A stretch of DNA of 64,000 bases from Pinibacter sp031553495 (GCA_031553495.1 JAVBLN010000007.1:124001-188000); one strand, 5' to 3'. Shown: positions 15,984-26,449, counted from the stretch's first letter. Notes: a model not told the origin generated them from the letters alone. Numbers and translations: made by a program.

Positions 15984-18518
15984 ATGAGATTCTTATTGTG
16001 TATTCTCATCATCGTTTTATGCTGTGTGGAATCAGGAGCGCAGCAAATTGCAAGGTCGATGACTTCCTCCGCGGGATTATTTGTTGGGTTTTATGAATTT
16101 AAACCGCCAACATATAATTCAGATCCAAATAAAAAATTCCCTCTTATTATATTTCTTCATGGTGTAGGCGAACGCGGCAACGGAACCACAGAACTTAACA
16201 GAGTTACTGCAAACGGCATACCACGCAATATTTATTACGGTTCTACAATGACGTTTACTATAAACGGCATTACTGAAAGTTTTTTGGTGTTATCTCCACA
16301 ATTAAGTGCGAGTTATAGCGGATGGGTAAACGGATATGTGGATGCTATGCTTGAATATGCGAAAGCTAATTTGAGGTACGACCCTGACCGGGTTTATCTC
16401 ACTGGTCTTAGTGCTGGGGGTGGAGGCACATGGGATTATGTTTCATCAAAGGCCGGCAATGCAAATATTTTCGCGGCTATTGCTCCTGTATGTGGCTCAA
16501 GCTATACCGCTTATGGTATGTGTTATATTGCCCAGTCGCATTTGCCTGTTTGGGCTTTTCATGCGATGGACGATGGTGTTGTGCCGGTCGGGCTCACGCA
16601 GGATGCTTTAAAGTTGATCAACACTTGTACGCCTGCTCCTAATCCTGCGCCAAAGGTAACTTATTATCCTTCGGGTGGACACGGAATTTGGGGTACATGT
16701 TATGATGAATCGCACGCCTATCATAATCCGAATTTGTATGAATGGTTTTTATCAAAACGCAAAAGCACTAATGGCGCCGATCAAAACCAGGCGCCTGTGG
16801 TGCAGTTGAGTAGTGATGTATCGCTTGTGTTGCCAAACAATTCAGCGAGACTTGATGGAAGCAAATCCTATGATTTTGATGGTACGCTTACATCATACAA
16901 CTGGACGAAAATTTCAGGGCCATCTTCATACACAATGGCTTCGCAATCATCTGCGGCAACGGCTGTCAGCAATCTTACCCAGGGAGTATATGTGTTTCAG
17001 CTTAAAGTTACGGACAACAAAGGAGCCTCTATGACCGGGCAAATAAAAGTTTTGGTGCAAACAGCATATGAAGCTGATAAACCGCCTGTGGCCAAAGCCG
17101 GTAATGATTTTGCATCATCCAATTCAACAGTATATTTAAGTGGAGCCGGTTCCTTTGATCCGGATGGCACGATCAGTTCTTATAAATGGACACAAATTTC
17201 CGGACCATCAACTGCGACTGTTGTTGGCGGTACTACTACTTTTCCAACTATAAGTCAACTGGTTTCAGGTGTCTATAAATTTCGCTTGCTTGTTACTGAT
17301 AATCTGGGAAAAAGCGCAGACGATACTGTCGCGTTTACTATATCAAATGGAACTGTTGTTAATAATCCGCCGGTTGCAAAAATTTCCGGAACTACTTCTA
17401 TTACGCTTCCGGTAAATTCTACAACACTTGATGGAAGCGGATCTACAGACGGTGATGGTAAAATAAGCAAATATGCGTGGTCTGAAGTTGCCGGTCCAAA
17501 TACTGCAAAAATTTCATCTGATACAGCTAAAGCCACGAATATTACCGGCTTAATTGCAGGAACCTATAATTTTCAACTGAAGGTTACAGACAACTTGGGA
17601 GCTACTGCTTCATCCAGTGTGTCTGTAACCGTTAAGTCCTCAACCTTAAACAATAAGCCGCCGGTTGCTAATGCAGGCAGTGATTTTACCACTCCTTATA
17701 AAGATTACGCCTACTTAAGCGCCGGCGCATCCTATGATCCTGATGGCAGTATTGTAAAATATTTCTGGACGCAGATAAGTGGTCCGAACACTGCTGCGCT
17801 TACTGGCAATAGTACCATGTTTGCAACAGTTGCCAACATGATTGCAGGCACTTATGTATTTAGATTGACTGTAACTGATAACCTTGGCCTTGCAGCTTCT
17901 GATGATGTAAATGTGCGACTTGGTAGTGTAGGAAAACCGCCGGTTGCTAATGCCGGGAATGATTTTACGACAACAGCGGACTATGCTTACTTAAGTGCCG
18001 GTGCATCATACGATCCTGATGGTATGATTACTGCCTATAGCTGGTTGCAGGTTAGCGGGCCGAATATCGCTGCGCTTATTTCCGGTACTACGATGTTTCC
18101 CACTATAAGAAATCTGCTTGCCGGTTCATATACATTTCGCTTGAAAGTAACTGATAATAGTGGCGCCACCGCTACTGATGATATAATAGTAACAGTGCGA
18201 TCAAAAATAGCGGCAAGTGCGAGTATGTTGCCGGAAAGCGTTTTAATTGATGATGCACTACCGGAAGGTAAATCTCAATTATATCCTAATCCGGCTCAAG
18301 CCAACATTACGCTTGCATTTAATAATAGTTATGCGGGTGCTTACAAAATAGTCATATATGACGCAACCGGCCGACAGGCATTGGAGGAAAATTATTTGAA
18401 GCCAAATGGTGCTGTAAAACAACCGGTGAATATTTCAAAATTATCACAAGGGCTGCATTATGTTAAAATCGTATGTGGTAATCAACAACCGGTTGTGCAA
18501 AAGTTTATCAAACTGTAA
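15984..18518 (+). CDS. Secreted esterase with five PKD/Ig-like modules and T9SS sorting domain (paralogue 3)
   Basis: The frame is open from 15777, but the ATG at 15984 gives a clean signal peptide (MRFLLCILIIVLCCVESGA) aligned with the paralogues, so I use it (844 residues). The hydrolase domain has FLHGVGERGNGTTEL, nucleophile S143 in GLSAGGGGTW, acid region HAMDDGVVPVG and His in GGHGIWG. Five PKD-like modules begin near 268, 365, 460, 557 and 650, in the order L, F, L, F, F. The T9SS tail starts SQLYPNPAQA (about 763-844). Same predicted role as its neighbours. Independent upstream region with an R67 composite suggests separate transcription. Confidence 0.88.
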   Translation: MRFLLCILIIVLCCVESGAQQIARSMTSSAGLFVGFYEFKPPTYNSDPNKKFPLIIFLHGVGERGNGTTELNRVTANGIPRNIYYGSTMTFTINGITESFLVLSPQLSASYSGWVNGYVDAMLEYAKANLRYDPDRVYLTGLSAGGGGTWDYVSSKAGNANIFAAIAPVCGSSYTAYGMCYIAQSHLPVWAFHAMDDGVVPVGLTQDALKLINTCTPAPNPAPKVTYYPSGGHGIWGTCYDESHAYHNPNLYEWFLSKRKSTNGADQNQAPVVQLSSDVSLVLPNNSARLDGSKSYDFDGTLTSYNWTKISGPSSYTMASQSSAATAVSNLTQGVYVFQLKVTDNKGASMTGQIKVLVQTAYEADKPPVAKAGNDFASSNSTVYLSGAGSFDPDGTISSYKWTQISGPSTATVVGGTTTFPTISQLVSGVYKFRLLVTDNLGKSADDTVAFTISNGTVVNNPPVAKISGTTSITLPVNSTTLDGSGSTDGDGKISKYAWSEVAGPNTAKISSDTAKATNITGLIAGTYNFQLKVTDNLGATASSSVSVTVKSSTLNNKPPVANAGSDFTTPYKDYAYLSAGASYDPDGSIVKYFWTQISGPNTAALTGNSTMFATVANMIAGTYVFRLTVTDNLGLAASDDVNVRLGSVGKPPVANAGNDFTTTADYAYLSAGASYDPDGMITAYSWLQVSGPNIAALISGTTMFPTIRNLLAGSYTFRLKVTDNSGATATDDIIVTVRSKIAASASMLPESVLIDDALPEGKSQLYPNPAQANITLAFNNSYAGAYKIVIYDATGRQALEENYLKPNGAVKQPVNISKLSQGLHYVKIVCGNQQPVVQKFIKL

Positions 18519-18602
18519 TAAAGCAGTTATGGTTTCGGATCGGATTTGGTTAATTGCATTTGTAACTAAACCCAAAATTCTCTTTTGGCTTACTTCTGGA
18601 AA

Positions 18603-18638
18603 TAGTTTTTCCGGCTTTATATAAAGCCGGAAAAACTA
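18603..18638. repeat. Perfect palindrome after paralogue 3
   Basis: A 36-bp palindrome with TTTTTCCGGC and GCCGGAAAAA arms, 85 bp after the stop. The T/A order is the reverse of a normal terminator and no U-run follows, so I call it an inverted repeat; weak termination remains possible. Confidence 0.7.
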
Positions 18639-18736
18639 AAAAATATCATTTCAACTGTATGGTATGATAGCTGGCAAATGAACGCCGGTACTGTTATGCT
18701 ATGCGCAGGTATAAATTTATGCGCGAATGTTTTGCA

Positions 18737-18804
18737 TTGCTGAATAGAATTACTATTGTACAAGTGAGTGACACAACGGAAGCTTAATAGTAGCAAAGCC
18801 GCCG
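18737..18804 (-). repeat. R67 copy, type I
   Basis: GCTGAATAG inner end, GTGTCAC centre, CGCCGGTATC outer end. With the palindrome at 18603 it is the only structure in 18519-18974. Confidence 0.85.
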
Positions 18805-18974
18805 GTATCAGAAAAATAAATGCATTATTTAGTAGCCTGCTTGAAACCATATCTAAAAAATGTTTTAGTGTATTCGTAAATGTTATATAATAATTATGCC
18901 GAACAATTGTATTATACACGTTTAAAATAAAATTAGTAGTAACCCATTTTTCAAGACCCCTGAATTTTTTTTGT

Positions 18975-20981
18975 ATGAAAAATCTTATACTCTTAGTAGG
19001 CATAGTATGCCTGTCAATGATTGCTAAAGCCCAACAAACGGCCCGCAGTGTAGTAGCTTCCAACGGAGTGAAAATTGGTTTTTATGAATACAAACCAAAG
19101 GATTACGTTGCTTCAAAAAAGTATCCGCTCATTATTTTCCTGCATGGTATAGGCGAGCGTGGAAACGGCACCACCGATCTTTCCCGGGTTTGCGCCAATG
19201 CCATACCACGTTTAATAAACGCGGGAAATACTATGACGTTCACCAATCCTAACACAGGAAAACAGGAAACATTCCTGGTGTTATCTCCTCAATTGGACGT
19301 AATGTATGGAAGTTGGGAAACATTTTATGTGGATGAAATGCTGAAGTATGCAAAGAAAAATCTGAGCGTGGATGAAAAGCGTGTGTTTTTAACCGGTTTA
19401 AGTCTTGGCGGGGGCGGCGTTTGGAAATACGCTACCACGTCATTTAAGAATGCATCGCAATTTGCCGGAATCATTCCCTGCTGTGGCACCGGAGAAGGAA
19501 CTTATTATTGTAACCTGTCAGAAGCGAATGTTGCTGTTTGGGCCTTTCATGCTATGGACGATGGTGTAGTTGGAGTAGGCAACACGCAGTATGCACAAAT
19601 TAAAATGGGATTATGCAGTCCTGATATAAAACCAAAATTTACTTATTACCCATATGGAGGGCATGGAGTATGGGAGTGGGCTTTTGATCCCGGACATGGA
19701 CTTCAAAATCCTAATGTGTACGAATGGATGCTTTCTCTTTCCAAGAAAACCGAAAGAGAAAATAATGACATTGATGAAGATGACGACAGTGATGATAAGG
19801 GGAAAGCGCCGGTAAATATGTCGCCGGTTGCCGATGCCGGAGACAATTTTTCCACCACTCAAAATTTTGCTTATTTAAGTGCCGGCGCATCTTATGACCC
19901 TGATGGAAGTATAAAGAGTTTTCAATGGACAGAACTGTCCGGGCCTAATGCTGCTGAAATGATTGGGGCGAATACAATGTTTGCGACTGTTAAGGATCTG
20001 GTAACCGGTACATACGTTTTCAAAGTTGTGGTTACAGATAATAGTGGCGCTTCGTCATCAGCAACCGTTAAGCTTAGCGTGAAAACAACGCCCAATAAAG
20101 CGCCGGTAGCAGATGCCGGAAAGGAGGTAAATCTTATATTGCCAAATAGCGCTACTATACTCGATGGAAGTGCATCTTATGATCCTGATGGCAGCATAGT
20201 TAGTTTTGAATGGAAGAAGCTGTCCGGCCCTTCGGCGGGATCGATCGTTTCGCCTTCGGCAAAAAGCACACAGTTGACAAACCTTACTACAGGCGTGTAT
20301 GTTTATCAATTAACGGTAACAGATGAAGACGGCAGAAAGGATTCGGATGAAGTGAAAGTAATTGTTATAGGGCGCAATAGTAATAACAGGCCTCCATACT
20401 GTTATGCGGGCGATGATTTTACATCTTCCGGGAATTATGTGTATTTAAGCGCCGGTGCTTCCTACGATTTGGATGGTAAAATAGTTTCTTATGCATGGTC
20501 GCAGTTATCGGGGCCCAATAAACCAACGGTAATATTTGGTAATACCATGTTCCCGATTGTAGAAAATGTGGAGCCCGGCACTTATGTGTACAAACTGGTA
20601 GTTACGGATGATGAAGGCGCTTCCGCTGCATCGCAGGTTACATTCAAAATAATTGCCGGTAAAAATGTGAAGCAATCGGATGCTATTACCAAATCAAAAA
20701 TCTCGGGAGAGGTATCTGTCATATCGGAAGCTGTAAGTATAACCCCAAACCCGGCGTTGATTTACATTAATGTTAATGTAAGCGCTGCGCAAACAGGGAA
20801 AGTTAAACTGACAATTTATGATGCGCAAGGCAAAACTCAAAAGTCGGTTGAGTACAATAAAGAACAATTTGATTTTCAGCAACAGGTGAATGTGTCAGGA
20901 TTCGCGCAAGGCATGTATTACCTGCAAGTACAAATTGATGGAAGAATAATTTCCGAGGCGAAGAGGTTTGTGAAAATGTAG
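18975..20981 (+). CDS. Secreted esterase with three PKD/Ig-like modules and T9SS sorting domain (paralogue 4)
   Basis: 668 residues with a signal peptide (MKNLILLVGIVCLSMIAKA). The hydrolase domain has FLHGIGERGNGTTDL, nucleophile S143 in GLSLGGGGVW, acid region HAMDDGVVGVG and His in GGHGVWE. An acidic linker (NDIDEDDDSDD) joins it to three PKD-like modules starting near 280, 373 and 471 (F, L, F). The T9SS tail starts ITPNPALIYI (about 587-668). Closest in layout to paralogues 2 and 3. Last of the tandem array; rpoC follows after a 1.1-kb gap. Confidence 0.88.
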   Translation: MKNLILLVGIVCLSMIAKAQQTARSVVASNGVKIGFYEYKPKDYVASKKYPLIIFLHGIGERGNGTTDLSRVCANAIPRLINAGNTMTFTNPNTGKQETFLVLSPQLDVMYGSWETFYVDEMLKYAKKNLSVDEKRVFLTGLSLGGGGVWKYATTSFKNASQFAGIIPCCGTGEGTYYCNLSEANVAVWAFHAMDDGVVGVGNTQYAQIKMGLCSPDIKPKFTYYPYGGHGVWEWAFDPGHGLQNPNVYEWMLSLSKKTERENNDIDEDDDSDDKGKAPVNMSPVADAGDNFSTTQNFAYLSAGASYDPDGSIKSFQWTELSGPNAAEMIGANTMFATVKDLVTGTYVFKVVVTDNSGASSSATVKLSVKTTPNKAPVADAGKEVNLILPNSATILDGSASYDPDGSIVSFEWKKLSGPSAGSIVSPSAKSTQLTNLTTGVYVYQLTVTDEDGRKDSDEVKVIVIGRNSNNRPPYCYAGDDFTSSGNYVYLSAGASYDLDGKIVSYAWSQLSGPNKPTVIFGNTMFPIVENVEPGTYVYKLVVTDDEGASAASQVTFKIIAGKNVKQSDAITKSKISGEVSVISEAVSITPNPALIYINVNVSAAQTGKVKLTIYDAQGKTQKSVEYNKEQFDFQQQVNVSGFAQGMYYLQVQIDGRIISEAKRFVKM

Positions 20982-21057
20982 AGAGCCGGTTGCCAGTATG
21001 AGGAGCCAGAGCGCTACTAAACCAAGGCTGCATAATAGTATGATCATTTTTTTGGGG

Positions 21058-21127
21058 TCAGCGGTAGTAATGCTATTAAGCGGCCGTTGCGTCGCACTCT
21101 TGTGCTGTAGTAATTCTTCTGTGCAAC
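21058..21127 (+). repeat. R67 copy, type II
   Basis: Central GCGTCGC. The left half reads GCGGTAGTAATGCTATT, matching the normal right half, which supports the direct-repeat structure of the element. Confidence 0.8.
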
Positions 21128-21300
21128 TAAAGTTTTACCGGTGGGTATATTGAATCAATGTTTTTATTTCTCGCGGCGAGCGCCACGATGTTGTAATGCA
21201 AGTATTTTTTTTATAAATTTTTAATCACTACCCGTTATTTGGTTTATACAAATAGTTTGTCAGACAAATTGTGCGCTTAATTCTTATTCAACTGATGAAA

Positions 21301-21336
21301 GGAGCGTCGCAACAATGCTTAATCAAGGCTCAAATG
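21301..21336 (-). repeat. R67 copy, type III, truncated
   Basis: GGAGCGTCGCAAC then AATGCTTAATCAAGGCTC. Central GCGACGC on the minus strand. The outer end is missing. Confidence 0.6.
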
Positions 21337-21513
21337 ATGATTTCAAAATAAAAACCATAGGATTAATTATTTAGTTCGCAAACTCTATACGAGCAATATG
21401 GGATTAGCTTTCCGGTTATAAAAATGTATATGCAAGAAAACCCGCTATTTTACTTAAACACCTGAAATTAAGGAATCCCACTGCAGCCAATAGTAAAGTA
21501 TGCAGCCGCTAAA

Positions 21514-21571
21514 GCGATGAATAGCATTCCTTTTGCTGAAGTCACAGTAGTACAAAAGCTTAATCAGGGCG
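21514..21571 (-). repeat. Degenerate R67 fragment
   Basis: GATGAATAGCATTCC at one end and AAGCTTAATCAGGGC at the other are R67-like; the centre has decayed. Confidence 0.4.
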
Positions 21572-21614
21572 CCCCCCGCGATCGGGCCGTCATCGATCGT
21601 GGGTGTGCTTTTTG

Positions 21615-21640
21615 TTTCTTTTTGCACAAGCAAAAAGAAA
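21615..21640. repeat. Hairpin TTTCTTTTTGC / GCAAAAAGAAA
   Basis: 11-bp stems with a 4-nt ACAA loop. Within the 1117-bp gap 20982-22098, which also holds three R67 remnants, two ACTTAATCCTAA repeats (about 21687 and 21763) and the rpoC promoter, but no supported gene. Confidence 0.65.
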
Positions 21641-21903
21641 AAGACTTTGATAAATGAAATGTTGGAACCCGTAAACGATATTCCTTTGCGAACTAACTAC
21701 TTAATCCTAAAAAACCAAATAGCGGATAGTCATTAAATTTCTTATAGGGTTAGTTATATAGTTACTTAATCCTAATTTCTAAATATGCATTATAAATAAA
21801 CCACATAGTGTGTCATCTTGATCGCCGCGTCGCTACTCCATTGCGTTCGTCGCGAGAAACTAGGTACCGCCACCAATAACCAGCCCACTTTTTAAAAACT
21901 TTA

Positions 21904-21934
21904 TTGCTACTTTAAACTATTCTTCCTACTTTTG
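21904..21934 (+). promoter_or_regulatory. Candidate promoter for rpoC
   Basis: TTG at 21904-21906 and TACTTTTG at 21927-21934 (exact TAnnTTTG), 20 nt apart, fit the Bacteroidetes -33/-7 pattern. Predicted leader about 155-160 nt. It indicates that rpoC is transcribed on its own here. Confidence 0.5.
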
Positions 21935-22098
21935 CCAACTATTTATTTTGGGTTTAATGGGTAGCTTCTCCTGTTTTTTATTGACAAATAATTGATTATA
22001 AAGCCATTTTGAAAGTTTCAATTTGGTTGATGGTTAGTTATTGTAAATCAGGGAAGTCTGTTAAATCAGGAACATAAACACAATCTGCAGATTAATTT

Positions 22099-25000
22099 AT
22101 GGCTATTAAAAAAGAAAATCGTCCCAAGGCTACATTTTCCAAAATTACAATTGGCCTGGCCTCTCCGGATTCTATTCTTGAAAGAAGTTATGGCGAAGTG
22201 CTGAAACCCGAAACTATTAACTATCGTACCTACAAGCCTGAAAGAGATGGTTTGTTCTGCGAAAGGATTTTCGGACCTGTTAAAGATTACGAATGCGCCT
22301 GCGGCAAGTATAAGCGTATCCGTTACAAAGGAATAGTATGTGATCGTTGCGGAGTGGAAGTGACTGAAAAGAAAGTACGCCGTGAGCGTATGGGCCACAT
22401 CAAACTGGTGGTGCCAGTGGTACATATTTGGTATTTTAAAAGCCTTCCCAATAAAATTGGTTACTTGCTGGGCATGAGCTCTAAAAAGCTGGAAACCATT
22501 ATTTATTACGAGCGTTTTGTGGTTATTCAGCCTGGTATTAGAACAGACAAAGGCCAAAACTACGGCGATTTGCTTACCGAGGAAGAATACTTGGAAATAT
22601 TGGATACCCTTCCAAAAGATAACCAATATTTGCCGGACGAAGATCCTAATAAGTTTATAGCCAAAATGGGTGCCGAAGCAGTGCATGATCTGCTACAACG
22701 AATTGATCTTGACCAATTGTCTTTCGATCTTCGTAATGCCGCTGCAAATGAAACTTCTCAACAACGTAAAGCCGACGCTTTGAAACGTCTTAGCGTAGTA
22801 GAGGCTTTCCGTGATGCTAATACAAGAATTACCAACCGCCCTGAGTGGATGGTAATGCAGTATATTCCGGTTATTCCGCCGGAACTGCGTCCGCTTGTTC
22901 CTTTGGATGGCGGTCGTTTCGCGTCTTCCGACCTGAACGATCTTTACCGTCGTGTAATTATCCGTAACAACCGTTTGAAACGCCTGTTGGAGATCAAAGC
23001 TCCGGAAGTGATTTTGCGTAACGAAAAACGTATGTTGCAGGAAGCTATCGACTCATTGTTTGACAATAGCCGTAAATCAAATGCTGTAAAAGCCGAAGGC
23101 GGACGTGCATTGAAATCTTTGAGCGATGTATTGAAAGGTAAACAAGGCCGTTTCCGTCAAAATCTGCTTGGTAAACGTGTTGATTATTCCGGTCGTTCTG
23201 TAATCGTGGTAGGTCCCGAACTTAAAATACACGAGTGCGGGCTTCCGAAAGATATGGCTGCGGAACTGTTCAAACCCTTCGTTATTCGCAAGCTTATTGA
23301 AAGAGGCATAGTAAAAACAGTAAAGAGTGCCCGTAAACTGGTAGATAAAAAAGAAGCTATCATTTGGGATATTCTTGAAAACATATTAAAAGGCCACCCG
23401 GTATTGCTAAACCGTGCTCCAACACTGCACAGGTTGTCAATTCAGGCGTTCCAGCCAAAATTGGTAGAAGGTAAAGCTATTCAGTTACACCCGCTGGTAA
23501 CATCCGCGTTCAACGCCGACTTTGATGGTGACCAGATGGCGGTTCACGTTCCGTTAAGCAATGCTGCGGTTCTGGAAGCGCAATTGCTGATGCTTTCTTC
23601 TCATAACATTCTTAACCCACAAAATGGTACTCCAATTACGCTTCCTTCACAGGACATGGTGCTTGGTTTGTACTATATAACTAAAGGCAAGAAAACCAAT
23701 CAGACCGAAACTATCCGTGGAGAAGGTATGGCCTTCTATTCTCCGGATGAAGTGATGATTGCCTTCAATGAAAACCGCATTGATCTGCATGCATGGATCA
23801 AAGTGAGAGTAAATGTGCGGAACGAAAACAATGAACTGCAAAAGAAACTGATCGAAACAACAGTTGGTCGTGTATTGTTCAATCAGTTTGTTCCGGTTGA
23901 AGTTGGATTTATTAATGCGCTGCTCACTAAAAAATCGTTGCGTGAGATCATTGGTGATATTATAGAAATTACCAATGTGCCGAAAACAGCTAAATTCCTG
24001 GATGATATCAAACAACTTGGTTTCCGAATGGCATTCCGTGGCGGATTGTCATTCAACCCGCAGGATTTGATCATCCCGGATGCGAAAGAAGAATTGCTTG
24101 AACAAGCCAAAACCGAAGTGGAAGAGGTTTGGGATAACTATAATATGGGGCTTATCACCAATAACGAGCGTTATAACCAAATCGTTGACATTTGGTCAAG
24201 GGTGGATACCCGCATTACTGAATCGCTGATCCGTGAAATGCAGAATGACAAACAAGGTTTCAACTCCGTTTACATGATGCTTGATTCCGGCGCCCGTGGT
24301 TCTAAGCAACAGGTAAAACAGCTTGCAGGTATCAGGGGATTGATGGCTAAACCAAGAAAATCAGGATCTACGGGTTCTGAAATCATTGAAAACCCGATCC
24401 TTTCCAACTTTAAAGGAGGCCTGAACGTATTGGATTACTTCATCTCTACGCACGGTGCCCGTAAGGGTCTGGCAGATACCGCGTTGAAAACGGCAGATGC
24501 CGGTTACTTAACCCGTCGTTTGGTTGACGTTGCACAAGATGTGGTAATTACTGAAGAAGATTGTGGAACACTTCGTGGTATTGCCACTTCCGCATTGAAA
24601 GATAATGAAGATGTAATTGAACCATTAAGCGATAGAATTGAAGGCCGTACATCATTACATGATGTATATGATCCTACCACCGAAGAATTGATTGTAAGCG
24701 CCGGTGAAGAAATTACCGCAGTGCTTGCACAAAGAATTGAAGAAGCAGGAATAGAAACAGTTGAAATCCGTTCTGTATTAACCTGCGAAAGCAAACGCGG
24801 ATGCTGCGTGAAGTGTTACGGTAAAAACCTGGCAACAGGTTACCTGGCTCAAAATGGTGACGCAGTTGGTATCATTGCAGCACAATCCATTGGTGAGCCT
24901 GGTACACAGTTGACGCTGCGTACCTTCCACGTGGGTGGTGTTGCCGGTTCTGCTTCGGTAGAATCCACTCTGAACGCTAAGTTTGAAGGCACTATCCAGT

Positions 25001-26391
25001 TCGATGGTCTGCGTTCTGTAACCACAGAAAATAAAGAAGGCGAAAAAGTTCAACTTGTTATCGGACGTACTGGTGAGGTTCGTATCATGGATTTGAAAAA
25101 CGATCGTTTGTTGATCACCAACAACGTTCCTTATGGTGCTACTTTAATGGTGAAGGATGGTCAAAAAGTTAGTAAAGGTGATGCCATCTGCTCATGGGAT
25201 CCATATAATAATGTAATTGTTTCCGAAATTAATGGTTTTGTGAAGTTTGATAATGTTCTTGAAGGCTTTACTTACCGTGAAGAAGCGGATGAGCAAACCG
25301 GTCACCGCGAAAAAGTAGTTATCGAAACAAAAGATAAAACTAAACTGCCTTCTATCTCAATTGAAGGTAAAGAGATCAAAACATACAACCTGCCGGTAGG
25401 TTCTCACATCGCTATTGATGAAGGCGATGAAGTGAAAGCCGGACAGGTATTGGTAAAAATACCGCGTGTGTTAGGAAAACTGAGAGATATCACGGGTGGT
25501 CTGCCACGTGTTACCGAGTTGTTCGAAGCCCGTAATCCTGCAAATCCTGCTGTTGTTTCCGAAATTGATGGTGTGGTATCATTTGGTAGCATCAAACGCG
25601 GTAACCGCGAAATGATCGTGGAAGCCAGAGATGGTGTTATAAAAAAATACCTGGTACCTCTTACACGCCAGATCCTTGCACAGGATGGCGACTTTGTAAA
25701 AGCAGGTACGCCGCTTTCCGACGGACAGGTTGCGCCTTATGACATCCTTAATATCAAAGGCCCTTATGCAGTTCAGGAATATGTGGTAAATGAAATTCAG
25801 GAAGTTTACCGCTTGCAAGGTGTGCGTATCAATGATAAACATATTGAGGTGATCGTTCGTCAAATGATGCGTAAAGTAACAATTGTTGATCCGGGTGATA
25901 CCAAATTCCTCGAAGATGATACAGTAGATAAATTCGACTTTATGGAAGAAAACGACTGGATCTTCGATAAAAAAGTGGTTACCGAACCTGGTGAAAGTAA
26001 TAAATTAAGAGCCGGTCAGATTGTGAGCCTGCGTGATGTGAGAGAAGAAAATTCCATACTACGCCGTGCCGACAAAAAACTGGTGGAGTTCCGCGATGCA
26101 AATCCTGCAACTTCTCAACCTTTGTTGTTGGGTATCACTAAAGCGTCCCTGGGTGTACAAAGCTGGATTTCAGCCGCATCATTCCAGGAAACTACAAAAG
26201 TGTTGTCATCAGCAGCTATTATGGGTAAAACCGATGAAATGCTTGGCTTAAAAGAAAATGTAATTACCGGTCATGCAATTCCTGCGGGTACCGGCTTACG
26301 CGACTTTGAAAACATGATTGTTGGCAGCAAGGAAGAATATGAACTGCTGCAAACAACACGTGAAGCCATGACATTTGATGATGAAGAATAA
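22099..26391 (+). CDS. rpoC: DNA-directed RNA polymerase subunit beta'
   Basis: 1430 residues, normal for Bacteroidetes. The N-terminal zinc site shows CACGKYKRIRYKGIVCDRCG. The active-site metal loop NADFDGD is at 472-478. The second zinc cluster is CESKRGCCVKCYGKNL, and SIGEPGTQLTLRTFH lies in the C-terminal conserved region. It forms the catalytic core with beta. What is odd is the context: rpoB almost always sits directly upstream, but here the upstream neighbour is a secreted esterase 1.1 kb away. Codon use and motifs look normal, so this is the working gene. A strong terminator follows. Confidence 0.98.
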   Translation: MAIKKENRPKATFSKITIGLASPDSILERSYGEVLKPETINYRTYKPERDGLFCERIFGPVKDYECACGKYKRIRYKGIVCDRCGVEVTEKKVRRERMGHIKLVVPVVHIWYFKSLPNKIGYLLGMSSKKLETIIYYERFVVIQPGIRTDKGQNYGDLLTEEEYLEILDTLPKDNQYLPDEDPNKFIAKMGAEAVHDLLQRIDLDQLSFDLRNAAANETSQQRKADALKRLSVVEAFRDANTRITNRPEWMVMQYIPVIPPELRPLVPLDGGRFASSDLNDLYRRVIIRNNRLKRLLEIKAPEVILRNEKRMLQEAIDSLFDNSRKSNAVKAEGGRALKSLSDVLKGKQGRFRQNLLGKRVDYSGRSVIVVGPELKIHECGLPKDMAAELFKPFVIRKLIERGIVKTVKSARKLVDKKEAIIWDILENILKGHPVLLNRAPTLHRLSIQAFQPKLVEGKAIQLHPLVTSAFNADFDGDQMAVHVPLSNAAVLEAQLLMLSSHNILNPQNGTPITLPSQDMVLGLYYITKGKKTNQTETIRGEGMAFYSPDEVMIAFNENRIDLHAWIKVRVNVRNENNELQKKLIETTVGRVLFNQFVPVEVGFINALLTKKSLREIIGDIIEITNVPKTAKFLDDIKQLGFRMAFRGGLSFNPQDLIIPDAKEELLEQAKTEVEEVWDNYNMGLITNNERYNQIVDIWSRVDTRITESLIREMQNDKQGFNSVYMMLDSGARGSKQQVKQLAGIRGLMAKPRKSGSTGSEIIENPILSNFKGGLNVLDYFISTHGARKGLADTALKTADAGYLTRRLVDVAQDVVITEEDCGTLRGIATSALKDNEDVIEPLSDRIEGRTSLHDVYDPTTEELIVSAGEEITAVLAQRIEEAGIETVEIRSVLTCESKRGCCVKCYGKNLATGYLAQNGDAVGIIAAQSIGEPGTQLTLRTFHVGGVAGSASVESTLNAKFEGTIQFDGLRSVTTENKEGEKVQLVIGRTGEVRIMDLKNDRLLITNNVPYGATLMVKDGQKVSKGDAICSWDPYNNVIVSEINGFVKFDNVLEGFTYREEADEQTGHREKVVIETKDKTKLPSISIEGKEIKTYNLPVGSHIAIDEGDEVKAGQVLVKIPRVLGKLRDITGGLPRVTELFEARNPANPAVVSEIDGVVSFGSIKRGNREMIVEARDGVIKKYLVPLTRQILAQDGDFVKAGTPLSDGQVAPYDILNIKGPYAVQEYVVNEIQEVYRLQGVRINDKHIEVIVRQMMRKVTIVDPGDTKFLEDDTVDKFDFMEENDWIFDKKVVTEPGESNKLRAGQIVSLRDVREENSILRRADKKLVEFRDANPATSQPLLLGITKASLGVQSWISAASFQETTKVLSSAAIMGKTDEMLGLKENVITGHAIPAGTGLRDFENMIVGSKEEYELLQTTREAMTFDDEE

Positions 26392-26413
26392 TTGTAATAA
26401 TTATATCAATTTT

Positions 26414-26449
26414 AAAGGTAGGAAGTGTTAAAACTTCCTACCTTTTTTT
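26414..26449 (+). terminator. Rho-independent terminator of rpoC
   Basis: A 13-bp perfect stem (26414-26426 with 26433-26445), 6-nt loop and a T-run, 23 bp after the rpoC stop. Confidence 0.92.

Noticed and set aside
22066..22686. Long antisense frame (206 codons) over rpoC, and similar antisense frames over ppc, amt and others
   Set aside because: Mirror frames of strongly biased coding sequence; no start context or recognisable domain.
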